Assembly: GCA_948146395.1 (NCBI GenBank)
Contig: OX411559.1
Span: 4,202,501-4,266,500 of the forward strand
Reading direction: 5' to 3'
DNA from: Fragum whitleyi
Taxonomy: Eukaryota > Mollusca > Bivalvia > Cardiida > Cardiidae
DNA length: 64,000 nucleotides
Shown: positions 63,111-64,000 of the stretch, one piece after another
Layout of the letters: each line of letters begins with the position of its first letter
Position numbering within the stretch: the stretch's first letter is position 1
Position numbers and translations under genes: made by a program
Notes under the pieces: generated by a model
What the model saw: only the letters and a program-made list of their open reading frames with translations
The model's database searches: none
Told to the model about the DNA's origin: nothing

Positions 63111-64000
63111 AACAAGAGGCCCAAGAGGGCCTGTATCGCTCCACTGGCTTTAAAATCTTCAGACTTTCATTAGATAAAGCTTGCTTTAAATGAATACATT
63201 AACACTCCGAAATCTCCTAAGACCTATTTAATAATGATAAACTGGTTCTGGTCCATATTGCACCAAAATACTAAATCACAATGAACCTGCAACCCTTTAC
63301 CCATCTTATTAAAACATAAAGTTCAGAAGGAGATGTCTTTTAAAGATTTCGGGCTCAAAATAGGCCCCGCCTGCCACGCCCATATTTATGGACCAATCAA
63401 AATTTCTTAAACAATTCAAGTAAATAGTCACCCAAGAAACATTCAGGTAAAGTTTCATTGAAATTGGCTGAGTGGTTCCAGAGGAGATAGCGTTCAAAGA
63501 TTTTGGCCTCAAAATAAGCCCCGCCCTGCAACACCCAAATCTATGGGCCAATCAAAATTTAGCAAATGATTTTTGAAAAAAGACACTCAAGGAACATTCT
63601 GGTTAAGTTTCATTGAAATCAGCTAAGTGGTTCAGGAGAAAATGTCATTTGAAGATTTCAGTCTCAAAATAGGCCCCACCCTGCCATGCCATATTTAAGA
63701 ACCAATCAAAATTTCTTGAACAATTTAAGTAAAGGGTCAAACAAGGAACATTATGTTAAAGTTTCATTGAAATCGGCCCAGTGGTTCAGGAGGAGATGTC
63801 ATTCAAAGATTTTGGGCTCAAAATAAGCCACGCCCATATTTATGGGCCAATCAAAATTTCTTGAACAATTTAAGTAAAGGGTCACCCAAGGAACACCCAT
63901 GCCAAGTTTTAATTGAAATAGGTACAATGGTTTGGGAGGAGAAGATTTTTAAAGATTTCAAAGTGAAAAAATGCCACGCCCTGCCACGCCCATATTTGTG
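63111..64000 (-). mobile_element. Helentron-like array element, minus strand, runs off the window
   Basis: The minus-strand 3' end is GGAGCGATACAGGCCCTCTT GGGCCTCTTGTT (hairpin plus CTTGTT). Units of about 150 bp (GGCTCAAAATAAGCC, ATATTTATGGGCCAATCAAA, GTTTCATTGAAATCGGC in plus-strand wording) match, in reverse, those of 35731-36540. The left half of this element is beyond base 64000. Confidence 0.75.

Overview
This is a nuclear genomic window from an animal, most likely a bivalve mollusc. It is AT-rich, has long introns, and is crowded with tRNA-derived SINEs, foldback MITEs, microsatellite-bearing elements and Helitron/Helentron-like tandem arrays of the sort bivalve genomes carry. The species call is inference; spliced genes, GT-AG introns and gene identities are read from the sequence.

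Two conserved genes share a head-to-head promoter of about 400 bp (10156-10551). To the left, on the minus strand, are the first four coding exons of ADRM1/Rpn13, the proteasomal ubiquitin receptor (exons at 9955-10155, 9040-9156, 6407-6533 and 568-633). The rest of ADRM1 lies beyond base 1. To the right, on the plus strand, a complete ABHD3-like phospholipase/esterase gene runs from 10552 to 55839. It has ten coding exons with consistent phases and encodes a 397-residue protein with an N-terminal membrane segment, a GVSLG nucleophile elbow, the Asp region and the catalytic His. It also has a second, equally long and intact version of exon 7 (43601-43777 and 44872-45048). Degenerate tandem copies of exons 3 and 9 of ABHD3 and of exon 3 of ADRM1 lie next to the working exons.

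ABHD3 intron 2 holds a 14 kb nested structure (19115-33163). A Ty3/Gypsy element with 163-bp LTRs carries in its leader a Helentron-like element built from about ten 299-bp repeats. That element is split by a second Helentron-like element, which is in turn split by a 5 kb LTR element encoding only Gag (1238-bp LTRs, two differences noticed). Other introns hold piggyBac-type MITEs with TTAA target sites, several TIR families, at least seven SINE copies, a family of short perfect hairpins, and further Helentron-like arrays.

From 55840 to 64000 I see no coding gene, only the ABHD3 3' flank and repeats, with two minus-strand arrays at the right end. Most open frames in the window are chance ORFs inside repeats.
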